A stretch of DNA of 64,000 nt from NCBI GenBank assembly GCA_900208305.1, contig OAPG01000009.1, positions 372,001 through 436,000 on the forward strand. The letters are read 5' to 3'. Below, piece by piece: positions 18,755 to 32,300 of this stretch. This DNA is from Melanopsichium pennsylvanicum (lineage: Eukaryota; Basidiomycota; Ustilaginomycetes; Ustilaginales). The notes under the pieces were generated by a model, which saw only the letters and a program-made list of their open reading frames with translations, ran no database searches and was not told the origin of the DNA. Position numbers and translations under genes: made by a program. How positions within the stretch are numbered: the stretch's first letter is position 1; each line of letters starts with the position of its first letter.

Positions 18755-21700
18755 TTAGCGCATTCCCCAACCGCCTCCTCGACCACCACCACCTCTACCT
18801 TGACCTCCTCCCCCACCTCTCAACCTTCCACCTCTTCCCCCACCTCCACCCCAACCATTCCTAAACCCACCACTACCTCTACTCGAACCCTGTTGAGAAT
18901 GATGATGCATCATCATGCCTCCTGCACCTTGCGATTGCATTTCATCATACTCCCCTACACTTCTTGTATCCCCTCCTCCTCTATACTCTCCACCCGCTCC
19001 ACTTGCATCTCTACCGTTGTTTGCCGCCTCCGCCGCCGCCGCCGCGGCCGCTGTACCTGCAATCGTCGTGTTTGTCAATCCCAAACTTCTACCTCGGACG
19101 ATGATGCCTCTGGAATTGTACGCCGCCGATTCCGACGCACACCCTCCCCTGTTATTGCTGTTGTTGTTTTTCTCGTACAGTGATGGGGATGATGATGACG
19201 ATGGTGTTACCACTGCAGATGCCGGTGACGGTGTAGGATCATCGTACTCCAATCCTCCCGCTGATGTCATTGCTGAGCCTCGACGGTGATGGTGATATGA
19301 ATAGCCACCAACACCACCTCCACCACTGTGGGAATTATGAGAATCCATCCTACTAGCCAACCCAACCGCACCCCCCAAAGGCGAAGATTCACTTCCAACC
19401 ATACTGCTGCTCACATTCGAACCGCCACCGGCAGCAGAAGCATTTACTGAAGCATCCCGATGATCATCTCTTCCCCCCCCACCACCACCACCACCAAAGA
19501 ACCTTGCTCCTACTCCTCCTCCTCTTCCAGACGACCCATACCCACCACCACCGTCGCCCCTCATCGAATATTGGGAATCTCGATGATAATGATGAGAATG
19601 CTGATGATGGTGATGATGCAATATCGAAGAAGCTGGAGGATCCCTCCTAACATCTCTGACCCATCCACCGCCACCTCCACCTCCACCTCTCACTGCATCC
19701 CTTTCTGCCGATGATTGTTGTGGTGGTTCACCGCGGGAACGCTCAGCCCAACCCGTATCTCTCCCGACAGCAGCATGATTGCCACTACTACTGCCATCTC
19801 TTCCATACCCTTCACTGTGCCTGCTGTACGAGGATGGTGGCAGTGATGGTTCAGCATATTCTCGCGAAGTTGATGATGATGAAGAAGACGAAATACGACA
19901 TTCTCTCGCCTCCCTAGCTTCCGCCCAAGCCTCGGCTCGTGGGTCGACGACATTGTTCCCACCACCGCCACCACCAACATCTCTCTGCTGCATGCTTGCT
20001 GGCCCTTTGGGTACACCGGCAAAATTCCTCCCGCCTCCATGACCAGGCAAAGGCGTCGTGCTGGGCGTAGGCGAATTCAGCCCCGCACCACCAACCCCAA
20101 CTCCTACTGCTGCTGCTGCTGGTGGTGGATAACGCGATGAAGCGGCTGAACTTGTATTGGAAGGTGTATTTCCGACCCCAACGACACCAACCCTAGCCGG
20201 AGTGGGAGTGGGAGCCGTGGCGAGAGGCGCAATACTCGTACTGGTTAACACAGATGCTGCCGAGCTCGGACTGCTCGGTACGGTTGTATTCGGTGGAGGT
20301 ATCGTGGTCGATGGAGGACTCATGAAGGCACGAGGTGCTTTCGGAGGGTTGAAAGCGCCTCCAGTGGATGACATAATTGAGCTCGAGGGTGAGGAAGGAA
20401 GACGCGTGATACGCGTGGGTCCGAGCGAAGGCGAGCGAAGCGGAGTCGACGCAGAAGGAGCTGCCGTGTCGGTTGCGGTCGCAGTTGCGGATGCGGATGT
20501 GGATGCTGGTGCGCCCCAGGTGGATTGACCCTGGCTACTTGCCGTGTTGAGAGGCTTGACAAAACCCTCGATACTTGCTGAGACGCAGCCAGGTGTGACA
20601 ACCGGGTCGCCGACACCTGGCTGAAGAGAGACAGACGGTGCGTGTGCTCGACGAGTCTCTAATCGCTGCAACAGGGCTGGGGTGTCAGCATTTGCAACTG
20701 GAATTGCGGCAGCGATGGCACTGCCTGACACAGAAGCAGCACTGACTGTGGACAAGCCAATCAGACCGGCTTCCGGAGACAAAACTGAATCAGCAGTAGC
20801 GCCTGTGAGCGCGTCGTCTCCCGTCGCCTTCACGGCGTCTGGAGCAGCAGCACTGCTCTGGTGCTGGACAGACAAAGATGCAGGCTCTGGCGAGGGCGAC
20901 TTTGGGATCTCCACCGAACGAATGGCAGTCGGTGCCGAGATCGATGTGAAGAGCACTCCTCTTGGCATCGCTGTCGAAGCCTTTGCGATCTCTGCTGCAT
21001 CGATACCTGGGGACTTCGGCGGTGCCGACGCAGTCGGAGTAGGAGGGACACGCGACGGGATTGCGGACAAAATGGGCTCTGATGGCCGAGCAGAGATAGA
21101 TGGCAGCGAGTCGTTCCTTCCGGGAGCTGGCGATGGCGGTGGTGCGACCTCGGAAACGGGTGTAGCGATGCTCGGTGCCAAAGGAGCTGCTGATGTCGAG
21201 CTGTTGTTCGTGCTCTGCTGTTCTGAAACACGACGTTCGGCCAGTCGACGCTTGTACTCGGCCAGAGAGAGCTTTACTCTTGGCTCTTCCTTCTTGACTT
21301 GGGACGTGGACGCGGATGCAGTGGTCGGAGCGGGAGTCGAGACAACTGCTGCACCTTCAGTGCCTGCTTTCTTGTCCTCGCTCTTTGGAGCCTCTGCCGC
21401 GGCTTCCTTCGACTCCGCGGTGGTTCCCACAAGATTGATATCCGGGCTGCCAGATGTGTCAGCCTCGCTCGGAGCTAAAGTTGGAGGAGGTTCCTCCGTC
21501 TTTGAATCCTCAGACTTGGACGCTGAAGGAATAATTCCTTCTTCATCGCCGCTCGGCTCGGAATCTGAAAAGATGCGTCGAATCTTCTTGGCCTTTGTTG
21601 GGGTATCCCTCTTGGCCGGAGTGTGTCCCTCGATCGGTGCAGGCGTGGAAGTCGTGGCCTTGCTCGTCTTGGTGTCCTGATCCTCCCTTTGGGAGGCCGT

Positions 21701-24623
21701 TCCTTCCGGATCATGCGTGGACACAGCCTTCTTTGGGGCACGGGGCGTGGATGCACGACTGCTAGCATCAGCAATGGTGGTATCACCATCCTCGTCACGG
21801 CGCTGTTTGCTGCTTTCGTCAGCGTCATCTTCGGAGAGATCCTCCTCGCTGGACTCGGTGTCGCGAAGATCAAGAATGGCGTTGCGGTGGATGCGTGCCT
21901 CTTCGCGCTTGCGACGCTTCGAATCCGACTCCTTGGGTCGCGAATCGGTAGTCCTGGCATTGCGGTCGCGATTACGCTTAGCAAGACGCTTCTTCTTGGA
22001 CAGCTCAACATCGGATGTACGCCTGTCGTTCTCAAGGCGATGGTTGGTCGAAAGACGCGGCACTGGAGGTGGTGGACTGAGACTGCAACCAGCCGACTCT
22101 GGCGATGGGACAGAGGACAGCGGCGAGCTTGGGTCTGCTATGCCAGATTTCCTGCGCTTCTTGATGGATGTTGTCGCTGAATAGTCGTCGTGGTCATTGT
22201 CTTCGTCCGAAGAGAAGTCGGAGGCAGCTCGGCCAGCGTCTTTGCCTTTGCGCTTTGAACCGGTCTTTGCTCTCCTTACTGACTCGATGGAGCGACGGCT
22301 CTTGAAAGCTTTGACTTGGTCTTGCTCGTCGATGTTGTCGGCCTCGTTGGTCTCACCGTCGTCTGAGGGCGCCACGGTAGCCTTGATGCGTGTTCGCATC
22401 GATCGCTTCTTGGGAGGCAGGAGGAAGAGACCCGAGAGCTCTGTGTCAACCATGGCGGCCTCAGCACCTTTACTGGGTCGACGACGGAATTGAGCACCAT
22501 CAGCTGCACGTAGAGCATCCATGAGATCCTCATCCTCGTCCTCGCTTAGCGTTTCGTTGTCGCTGAGGCCAGAGAGAGGGTCTGTGAGGGAAGATGCGAT
22601 CGATCGTGTGTCATGAACATCTTCAACCGAGTCGGCGCCGGAGTGAGCATCTCCATGTTCGCTTTCGACGTCCATGCAGTCCTCTTCCACGGTGTCTGCC
22701 TTGTCACGCCTTGAAACTGTTTCGTTACCACCACAGCCGATTTCGCCTTCGATGTCCACATCAATCATCATTTGCATCGACTCGTCAGCCGCGGCAGCTT
22801 CGAGGAGCGCAGCGTCGGCAGCCAAGTCTTCGTCTTTGACCGATGTCTCTGGTGTAGGAGGCAGACTGTACGGCCTCCAGTGTCTTCGGATTCCGACGAG
22901 TGGTGAAAAATCGGGAAGCTTGGCCCTGCGATTCGTCTTGCCCGGCATGGTGACGTTGAGAAGCGACATTCCGTTGCCAACGCGCAGCATCTGTGCTACT
23001 GCACAGTCCTGCTTACGACCATTGTTTGCGCTCGCGCCTCCCCCGCCTCCAGGAGGAGCTGCCGAACCGATGCAGGCGCAAAGCACGCTGCCGAGAAGAG
23101 CAGCAGCCACTGTGCTCATCTTGACCGAGAACTCTGTATCGGCGTACGGGAATTCGCCTTTCTCGGCCAGAGCAACCATGTTGGCAGTGTGCTTGTCTGC
23201 GTCCGTATCGCCGTCACGAGACTCAAGATAAGGGTTCTGCACGAGTTCGGGCAAGAAATGAACAATGTGCGCGTCGTCCCATTCCCAACCCAAAGTAATC
23301 TCGTGGGTGCGAGGAATGTCGGTCAAGGCAAAGATACCGAAGAGAAGCTGTGGCTCCTCGGACCGGCCCTCGACGGGAGGAGTGTCGGCGTACCTCTGGT
23401 TGCGCGCGGACGAGGAAGCTATTCCAAGCGCTGCTGAAGCTGTGGCGGGTGATTGGGCTCTTGAGCTGGTGCGAGAACGAGCGGATGGCTGGCCGTTGGA
23501 ACGAAAGAGAATGGGTCGAAGCACAGCATTGGGATGGCAGCTGAAGCGAGCGAAGCGGGCTTCGTTTCCATACCTTCGAGCGTCGATAGCCAGGTTTAGC
23601 GGTGGTGGAAGCAGATGAACATGCGGCTTGGTGGCGCCAAGAGCGGCATACTGATTGATGGGATCGTTGCGGTACGAAGTAGCACAGTAAAGTTCGCCCC
23701 TTAACTCCGAGATGAAGGTGCCTGCAGCGATGGAACCATCGGCAAAGAGACCGTGCATGACGGGCCGAGAGAATGCGCGGGAAGCGCACCATCCACGCTG
23801 GGGCTCATCTGCCGAGCTATCGACATACAGGAGATTGCTGAAAACGCCTTGGGAGGCCGATTCAGAGATTAGCTTGACGTAAGTTCGACAAGCCAGATCT
23901 GTCAGCGAAGGCCCTGTGAGCTCGACGGGAACGCACTCAGCGCCGACGGCCGAGAGTGCCATAGGCTCGTCGTCAAATGCATTTGGTGATGCGGACGCAT
24001 TTGGCGAGGACGAAGACGGAGAAGAAGCTGAGGATGAAGCTGCTGTTGCTTGGTTATGTTTCATACCGTTGAGATGTCGACCCGTGCTGGAGGTTGTGGG
24101 GACAATGGCTCGACCCGATGGACCGGGATGAGCTTTCAAGGGGCTTCCGTCTTCCCAGTCGAGCATAGCGGATGCGAGGTTGTTGATGATGGACGGATGT
24201 GCGACCGTGTTATTTGGGATGGGCGTGTATTCGAAATGCCAAGCTTCGAGCTGCTCTGCCGTGTCGAAGGGGTCGTCGATGCGTTCGTGAGAGCTGCCGG
24301 GAGTAAAGACGCCTCTGACGGGTGTGGATACCGATGTGGGTGTATCGTGTCCCCTTCTGGAACCTTTGTGACCTTTGCGTTGCTTTGCGCCTCGGTGAGA
24401 AGCACCAGCACTGGCGGGAACTTGTGGAACGACGAATTGGGTGTTGGTGAGGTCGAGGGACTGACTGGGCTTGCGAGAACGAGCTGCGGATGATGGTACG
24501 AGATTGGCAGACGGGAGCGGTGCTAGAGACGGATCTTGAGCAGGTATGGAAATCGAAGGGTGCGCACTCGCAGTTGGGGACGAAATTGAATGTGAATCCA
24601 GATAGTTGTCGTTGTAGTTGTAG

Positions 24624-24658
<35 letters not shown>

Positions 24659-25150
24659 ATTGACGGCGATCGCGTGTGCGTGTCTCTTGAGGTTGCGATC
24701 CATGAGCGCCTTTCTTGCCTCGTTATTCTTGCGCTTGTGTTGGTGCGCTTGTGCAAAGGCGACGTCGACGGGACGAGGCTCGCACTGTTCGCAAAGATAC
24801 TCGTCGGGCACGGAAGCCTGGGACATGCCGAAGCAGGCGCAGTGTTGCCATACGAGACATCTGTCGCACTGAATAGTGAAACCATCGTCATCATCGCAAC
24901 CACAGATGCAACGAATGATGCCTGCTTCTTCGTCGACGGTGCCTTGATCGTCATCGTCCTGAGTTGCGTCCTCATCCTGGTTGGTGGGGACTGAGGGGGA
25001 TTCGTCGGCTGCAACTGTCAGAGGGCCTGATGGTGAAAGTGTGGAGGAAGTTTGAAGTGATTTTGTTGCAAGATCGGATGGTAATGGTGGTGGTGGTGGT
25101 GGGGGTGGTGGATCGCGGGCAAAGACGCCCATGGCTGGTGGTTTGATCAT
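18755..25150 (-). CDS. SET3: Set3-family PHD finger / SET domain protein, very long
   Basis: The single exon encodes 2131 residues. Set3 is the scaffold of the SET3C histone deacetylase complex and reads H3K4 methylation through its PHD finger (family knowledge). The PHD finger (about residues 80-123) begins [12 protein letters not shown] and includes [14 protein letters not shown]. The SET region (about 440-635) has [16 protein letters not shown] and [13 protein letters not shown]. The usual NHSC is replaced by RFSC, and the closing tyrosine motif is WEWDD. This decay fits the non-catalytic SET of the Set3/MLL5 group. An insertion of about 50 residues splits the SET fold. Thirteen consecutive Asn follow the PHD finger, and the last 500 residues are Gly/Arg/Ser/His-rich with RGG-like ends. 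Yeast Set3 is only 751 residues. Confidence 0.9.
24623..24661 (-). repeat. In-frame AAC/AAT trinucleotide run coding 13 Asn in SET3
   Basis: On the plus strand this is a GTT run. It encodes Asn 164-176 of the Set3-like protein, immediately after the PHD region, and is likely to vary in length between strains. Confidence 0.9.
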
Positions 25151-26389
25151 ATCGAAATACGGTTGTTAAAGTTTCGATGACAGCGCCGCTACGATGTGAT
25201 AGAGCGATGAGATTAACGCATCAAAGAATGGTGTCACACTGTGATGCGGGTATCATGCTGCCAATTGAGATGTGAGCGTGGGACTGCAACAGATGTGGAC
25301 GAGTGGTTTGTGCGAACGAAGCGACCAGAGTTGGTTTGTGTTAAGCGCTAATGGTACCGAGTTGTGGTGAACGAATGTGGAAAGTTTTCAAAGCGAGATC
25401 GAATATCAAGTGTTGATCGTGATGAAATGAAAGCTGGTGGTAGACAAAAGGAGAGAGCGAGCGAGATGGAAGGCTTGTTAACCGACGAGATGGTGGTGAG
25501 AGGAGATACAGTAAGCACAGTATATTCATTCTTTACAGTACTGAAAACGTAGAAACACTGAAAGGCAAGCTTTAATGTTAGATCTGTATCCAAAAGAACA
25601 AACCGAACAGCGTCAGAATAATACGGCTCTGCTAGCCAAACATGGTCGGTCGCGTCTTGATAAGAATCAATTTGCAAATTGAATCCAAAAGAAAATTTTC
25701 AACTTTTTGGTGTCGAAGACGACTCAGCTTTTTCTCACCCAATTTGCAAGTCAAGTGGTAACAGAAACAAGTCAGCACAGCGCGGTGACAAGTTTTTTTC
25801 TCTCATTTTGAATGTTAAGACGCAAAAAGCTAAGCCTCCTTGCGTCAATTTTATTTACAATTACATTGCTCTGCGTACACATATGCTATGCTATACCAAG
25901 AAGATCGTAAATAATGATAATATATTAATAAAAGTTGCCAAAGCTATCCCATCCATAGTCTAACTCGGTCGTCACCTCTTTGACATCATCTCATCCACCA
26001 TCCACCATCTCACTCTCACTTTTACCTATTCTTCCCCATTCAAAATCAAATCATTGCCAAGTCAGAGTCCAGTGATACATCTTACAGCGTATTCGTGCTC
26101 ACCCACACCAATTTGGCACCGCAGCTCATCATATCACCATTTTCTAACACCAATTTGCACCTCAACTTTTCTTGCCATCTTCGGCCGTCTTTTCAACCGT
26201 AATTTCGGATCTGTACACCTTCTTCCAACCACTCGTACCATTCTCTTTCACTTATGACCTCCATCTGAGCTGACTCGGCCCTCATTTTTCTCGCCACGTC
26301 CACCACCTTGGTGTAAATTACTGTACGACAATCTTTTGCAGTCCGAGGTAGAGAACAACAATACCTTCCACCTCAGCATAGCAGCCACC
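25151..26389. promoter_or_regulatory. Divergent promoter spacer of SET3 and BRR2
   Basis: This 1.24-kb spacer contains a cluster of ACAGTA words at 25508-25548 and GTAAATTACTGTAC at 26311-26324. The 250 bp before BRR2 is pyrimidine-rich (CACC, TTC), typical of a 5' UTR. No additional gene is supported. Confidence 0.45.
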
Positions 26390-29300
26390 ATGCCACCAAA
26401 AAAGCCAGACTACTCTGGCTACCAGTACTCGGCCCTCTCATCGCTCGTCATCAATGCAGACCGGCCCCATCGTCGGCCCGATGAACCCTCAGGTGAAGCA
26501 GAATCGTTAGCAGGTCGCATCAATGTTCGCGATATGGGAGCAGCTGTCAAGTCGGAGCAGCTCAAGGATCTCGACAAGAAGCGTAAAAAGGCGCAAGCCC
26601 ACGACGAAATTAACCAACAACGACAATCAAAGCGACAAGCTGCTTCTGCCTCTTTCAACCAAAACTCGTACACCCACATCCTTCAGGCCACAGCCGAACT
26701 AGAAGGTCTGCGCTACCATCCAAGAACTGCAGAGACAAGACAAATCTACGAGCTCATCCTCAGCATCGTCAATACCGCGCTTGGCGATCAGGCACAAGAT
26801 GTCGTGCGTTCAGCTGCCGATACCACACTCGAGATTCTCAAGGATGACAACCTCAAGGATCTGGACAAGAAAAACGAAATCCAAGACATTCTGGGCTCGC
26901 TCAGCACAGAGACTTTTGGTCAGCTCACCAACCTCACCAAGAAGATCACTGACTATGACGAGCCAGATCAAAAGGATGGCAACCTCAACCTCGATGCCAA
27001 CATGGGCGAGCTCGAACAGCAGACAGGCGTTGCTGTTCTCTTTGACGATGAAGACGAACAAAGCGATCACGACGGTGTCAACTATGTTGTCCGCGATGGT
27101 AGCGACGATTCGGATGCATCCGACGACGAAGAAGGCCCCCGACAGAGCAAGCCAGATGCCGGCGATTCCGAAGCAGCAGGAGAAGATGCCGACGGTGACG
27201 AGGATGATGCGCTCATGATCGGCACCAGCAACTCTGCCGCCAACCGCGATGACAAGCAGCGCGATCAAAGCCACGTCAATCCTCGTGACGTTGACGCATT
27301 TTGGATCCAACGCCAAATCTCGGCTCAGTATCCCGACGCACACGAAGCAAGCGAAAAGGCAGATGCCGCTTTCGATATCCTCTCTGCCGAATCCGACACG
27401 CGCGACTGCGAGAACAGCCTCATGGAACTCTTCGACTACGACAAATTCGAGCTTGTTCAGATCCTCACAAACAACAGGGAGGCTGTGGTCTGGTGCACTC
27501 GCTTGGCTCGCGCCGACGATGACGACAAGGTCAATGTGCAGGTAGCTATGCGTGAAAAGGGCGTTGCTTGGATCCTCAAGGCTTTGCAGGGTGATGCAGC
27601 GAATGCAACCTTGATCAATGGCAAGGCGTCCAATGGTATGGTCCCCATCGATCTCGAGGATGCTCAACGGAAAGCGAAGCGTCTCACTTCCCGCGCCACC
27701 ATTGCACCGGGCTCCACAGCACAGCCGCGCAAAGGTGTCGATCTCGAAGCCATGGCTTTCACCCAAGGCGGTCACCTCAACACTAACGCCAAGGTGCGTC
27801 TTCCCGAAGGTAGCTTCAAACGCACCAAAAAAGGGTACGAGGAGATCCACATCCCGGCTCCCACCAAGCGCACCGTCGGTGAAGGTGAGCTTGTGCCCAT
27901 TGTTAATCTGCCAGAATGGGCTCAAGCCGCTTTTCCTGGCGCAACAATGCTCAATCCGGTCCAGTCCAAGTGCTACCCTACGGCCTTTGGATCCGATGAA
28001 CCCATGCTGCTCTGTGCGCCTACCGGTGCAGGCAAAACCAACGTCGCCATGCTCACCATCCTCAACGAAATCGCCAAGTGGCGCGACGACGAGACCGGGC
28101 ACATCGATTTGAATGCGTTCAAGATTGTCTATGTGGCTCCTATGAAGGCGCTCGTCTCGGAACAGGCTGGCAACTTTCGCGACCGTCTACAGTCCTATGG
28201 GATCACTGTTAACGAGCTCACCGGTGACAGTCAGTTGACCAAGGCGCAGATCGCTGAGACGCAGATCATCGTCACTACTCCCGAAAAGTGGGACGTCATC
28301 AGCCGCAAGAGCACCGACACTTCTTACACCAACCTGGTGCGTCTCCTCATCGTCGACGAAATCCATCTGTTGCACGACGACCGTGGACCTGTGTTGGAGG
28401 CCATCATCTCGCGAACGATCCGACGCATGGAACAGATGAAAGATGCAGTTCGACTCGTTGGTCTTTCCGCAACCCTTCCCAACTATCAAGATGTGGCCAC
28501 CTTCCTCCGCGTCAATCCCAGAACCGGCTTGTTCTACTTTGAGAGCAACTACCGACCGTGCCCTCTCAAGCAAGAGTACGTCGGAATCACCGAGAAGAAG
28601 GCCATCAAGCGCTTGCTTGTCATGAACGAGGTCACTTACGAGAAGACGCTCGACCAAGCAGGTCAAAATCAAGTCCTCATCTTTGTCCATTCTCGCAAGG
28701 AGACCGCAAAAACCGCAAAGTTCATCCGGGATCGAGCCATGGAACAAGACACGCTCAACCGCTTCCTTCCGCCTTCGCCTGCGAGTCAAGAAGTGCTGCG
28801 GTCCGAGCTGGAGAATGTTTCCGATGGTGATCTGAAGGATGTGATGCCGTATGGATTTGGTGTTCACCATGCAGGAATGTCGCGTCTGGATCGAGAGCTG
28901 GTGGAAGCGCTTTTCGCAGATGGTCATCTTCAGGTTCTCGTCTCCACCGCTACCCTTGCCTGGGGTGTTAATCTTCCTGCGCACACCGTCATCATCAAAG
29001 GCACCCAGATCTACAATCCTGAAAAGGGACGATGGTGCGAGATCACGCCGCAAGACATGCTTCAGATGCTGGGCCGTGCAGGTCGACCTCAGTTCGATAC
29101 ATTTGGTGAAGGCATCATCATCACCAACCACTCCGAGTTGCAGTACTATCTGAGTCTACTCAACCAGCAATTGCCGATCGAGTCGCAGTTGGTCAGCAGG
29201 TTGGCGGACAATCTGAACGCCGAGATCGTGCTTGGGACCATTCGGAATAGGGATGAGGCGGTGGCCTGGTTGGGGTATACGTATTTGTACGTGCGCATGC

Positions 29301-32300
29301 TGAGGAGTCCGAGTCTGTACAGTGTCACAGCGGATTATGCTCAAGACGATCCGTTCTTGGAGCAGAAACGCGCGGATATGGTTCACTCTGCAGCCGCACT
29401 GCTCGAAAAGTGTGGTCTGCTGCGGTACGAACGTAAGACTGGCAACTTTACCTCGAACGAACTCGGCCGCATCGCTTCGCACTACTACATCACCCACGAC
29501 AGCATGGCCACCTATCACCAGCAGATCAAACCTTCGCTGGGCCTCATCGAGCTCTTGCGCATCTTTGCGCTCTCCAACGAGTTCCGTTACCAGGTGGTTA
29601 GGCAAGACGAAAAGTTGGAAGTGGCCAAGCTTCTCGAACGTGTTCCGGTGCCAGTGAAAGAGGCGGCCGACGATCCGATTGCCAAAGTCAACGTGCTTTT
29701 GCAGAGTTGGATCTCGCAGCTCAAGCTGGATGGATACGTGCTTGCCGCGGACATGGTGTACGTCACCCAATCTGCAGGGAGGATCCTCAGGGCCATTTTT
29801 GAAATCTGCCTCAAGAGAGGGTACGCGAGGTTGAGCAGGATGGCTTTGGATCTATGCAAGATGGTGGAAACCAGGCAGTGGGGGTCCATGACACCGTTGA
29901 GGCAGTTCAAAGGTGTACCTGCCGATCTGATTCGAAGGTTGGAGAGAAAGGAGTATCCCTGGAACCGACTTCGCGACTTGGAGCCCAACGAGATCGGAGA
30001 GCTCATCGGTATTCCGAAAGCAGGACGACTGGTTCATCGACTCGTACACCAATTCCCCAAATTGGAGCTGCAGGCGTTTTTCCAACCTTTGACGCGCTCG
30101 TTGCTGCACGTGCACTTGACCATCACGCCAGACTTTCAGTGGGACGACAAAGTGCATGGTGGTGCGCAGAGCTTTTGGATCCTGGTCGAAGACGTGGATG
30201 CCGAGGTTTTGCACTATCACGATCAGTTCCTCTTGTTGAGAAAGTACTGCGAAGAGGAGCATACGGTGACGTTTACGATTGCGATGACGGAGCCGGTGCC
30301 GCCCAACTACTACATCAGTGTGATCAGCGATCGTTGGTTGCACAGCGAGGTACGACTTCCGATCTCGTTCAAGAATCTGATTCTGCCCGAAAAGTTCCCT
30401 CCGCATACGCCACTGTTGGAGCTGCAGCCGCAACCCGTTTCGGCACTCAACGATGGCGCTGCAGAGGAGATGTACCGAAGGCAGTTTAGGCATTTCAACA
30501 AGGTGCAGACGCAGACGTTCCACGCGTTGTATGGCTCGGACGATAGCGTTTTCATCGGCGCTCCTACTGGGTCTGGCAAGACTGTCTGCGCTGAACTCGC
30601 ACTGCTTCGACTGTGGAAGGAGCAAGATCCGGATCGAGCAGTGTGTATCGTACCGTACGAATGCATGGTGGCACCTCGCGTGGCTGACTGGAGGACCAAA
30701 TTCTCGTCTTACCAGGGAGGAAAACAAGTCGTGTCTCTGACTGGCGACACTTCGGCCGATCTGCGATTGCTCGAGTTGGCGGACGTGATCATTTGCACAC
30801 CTGTCCATTGGGATGTTCTATCGCGTCGTTGGCGACAACGTAAAAATGTCCAATCCATCTCGCTTTACATTTTCGACGAACTACACCTTCTCTCCGACCC
30901 CTCGCTCGGCGCTACGTACGAAATCGTTGCGTCGAGAGCGAGATTCATAGCGGCGCAGACGCAGAGCCAGACGCGCATCGTAGGTTTGTCGGTACCTTTG
31001 GCGAATGCAAGGGATGTTGGCGATTGGTTGGGTGCTCCTAGTTCGAGTGTGTTCAACTTTGCACCGAGTGCAAGAGCTACGCCGATGGAGGTGCACGTTC
31101 AGGGTTTCAACGGAGGTCATTTCCCGAGTATGATGATCGCCATGGCGAAACCTGCTTATCTTGCCATTAGTGAATGGGCGCAAGACGAAAGGGCGATTGT
31201 TTTCGTGCCCAGTAGGAAACAGAGCAAACTCACTGCTGACGATCTTTTGGCTTACGTCACCGCAGATAGCAACAATAACATTGACGACGACAACGACGAC
31301 GAGCAAGAAGCAGAATCCAAGTGGTTGAACATCGAGATGCAAGATTTGGAACCTCACCTTGACCGAGTTGAGGATGGAGAATTGCGGGATTTGCTCAAGA
31401 GTGGAATTGCCTATTATCATGAAGGTATGAGTAGGAATGATTGCCGGATTGTGGAAAGGTTGTTTGGGGCTGATGCGATTCGGGTTGTGGTTGCTTCGAA
31501 ACAAGTTGCATGGTCCATGTCGTTGAATGCGCATTTAGTGTTGCTCATGTCGTTGCAAACGTACGATGGTCGAGAACATCGATATGTGGATTATCCACTT
31601 TCGGATGTTCTTGAAATGGTTGGTCGATGCACCATCCCATCTTCAATTGTGGCTTCTTCCGATGGTCCATCTTGTTCTCGATTGGTACTTTTGTGTCAGA
31701 ATACTCGAAAAGAGTATTTCAAAAAGTTCCTCGCTGAAGCACTTCCCATCGAATCGCGTTTACCGTTCTTTACACAAGATTTCTTCAACGCTGAAATTGT
31801 CGCCAGAACTATTGATGACAAACAAGCTGCGGTTGACATTCTCACTTGGACGCTAATGTATCGTCGACTTCAACACAATCCTCAGGCGTACAATTGTCAA
31901 GGTAAAAGTATGGAGCATATTGGTGACTTTTTGTCCGAATTGGTCGAAACCACTTTGTCGGATTTGGAGGCTTCAAAGTGTATAGCCATCGAGGATGAGA
32001 TGGAGGTTTCAGCTTTGAATTTGGGTATGATTTCGAGTTACTACAACGTTTCTTATGTCACGGTGGATGTTTTCAACATGTCGTTGAAGCAGAGGACAAA
32101 GATGAGGGGATTGTTGGAGATTGTTAGTTCAGCAGCAGAATTTGAACAAATACCGATACGACAGCATGAAGATGTGATTCTTGGACGTATTTACGATCGA
32201 TTGCCGATTCAACTCGACCGATTTGACAATTCAAGTCCATATCATAAGGCGTTTGTATTGTTGCAAGCTTGGTTTGGAAGGATGGTTTTGCCGGTGGATT

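Noticed and set aside
20682..21680. 332-codon plus-strand frame inside SET3
   Set aside because: Low-complexity antisense reading of the Ser/Pro/Ala-rich region of the Set3-like protein.
26810..28102. 430-codon minus-strand frame opposite BRR2
   Set aside because: Shadow of the conserved helicase frame; no domain and no independent signals.
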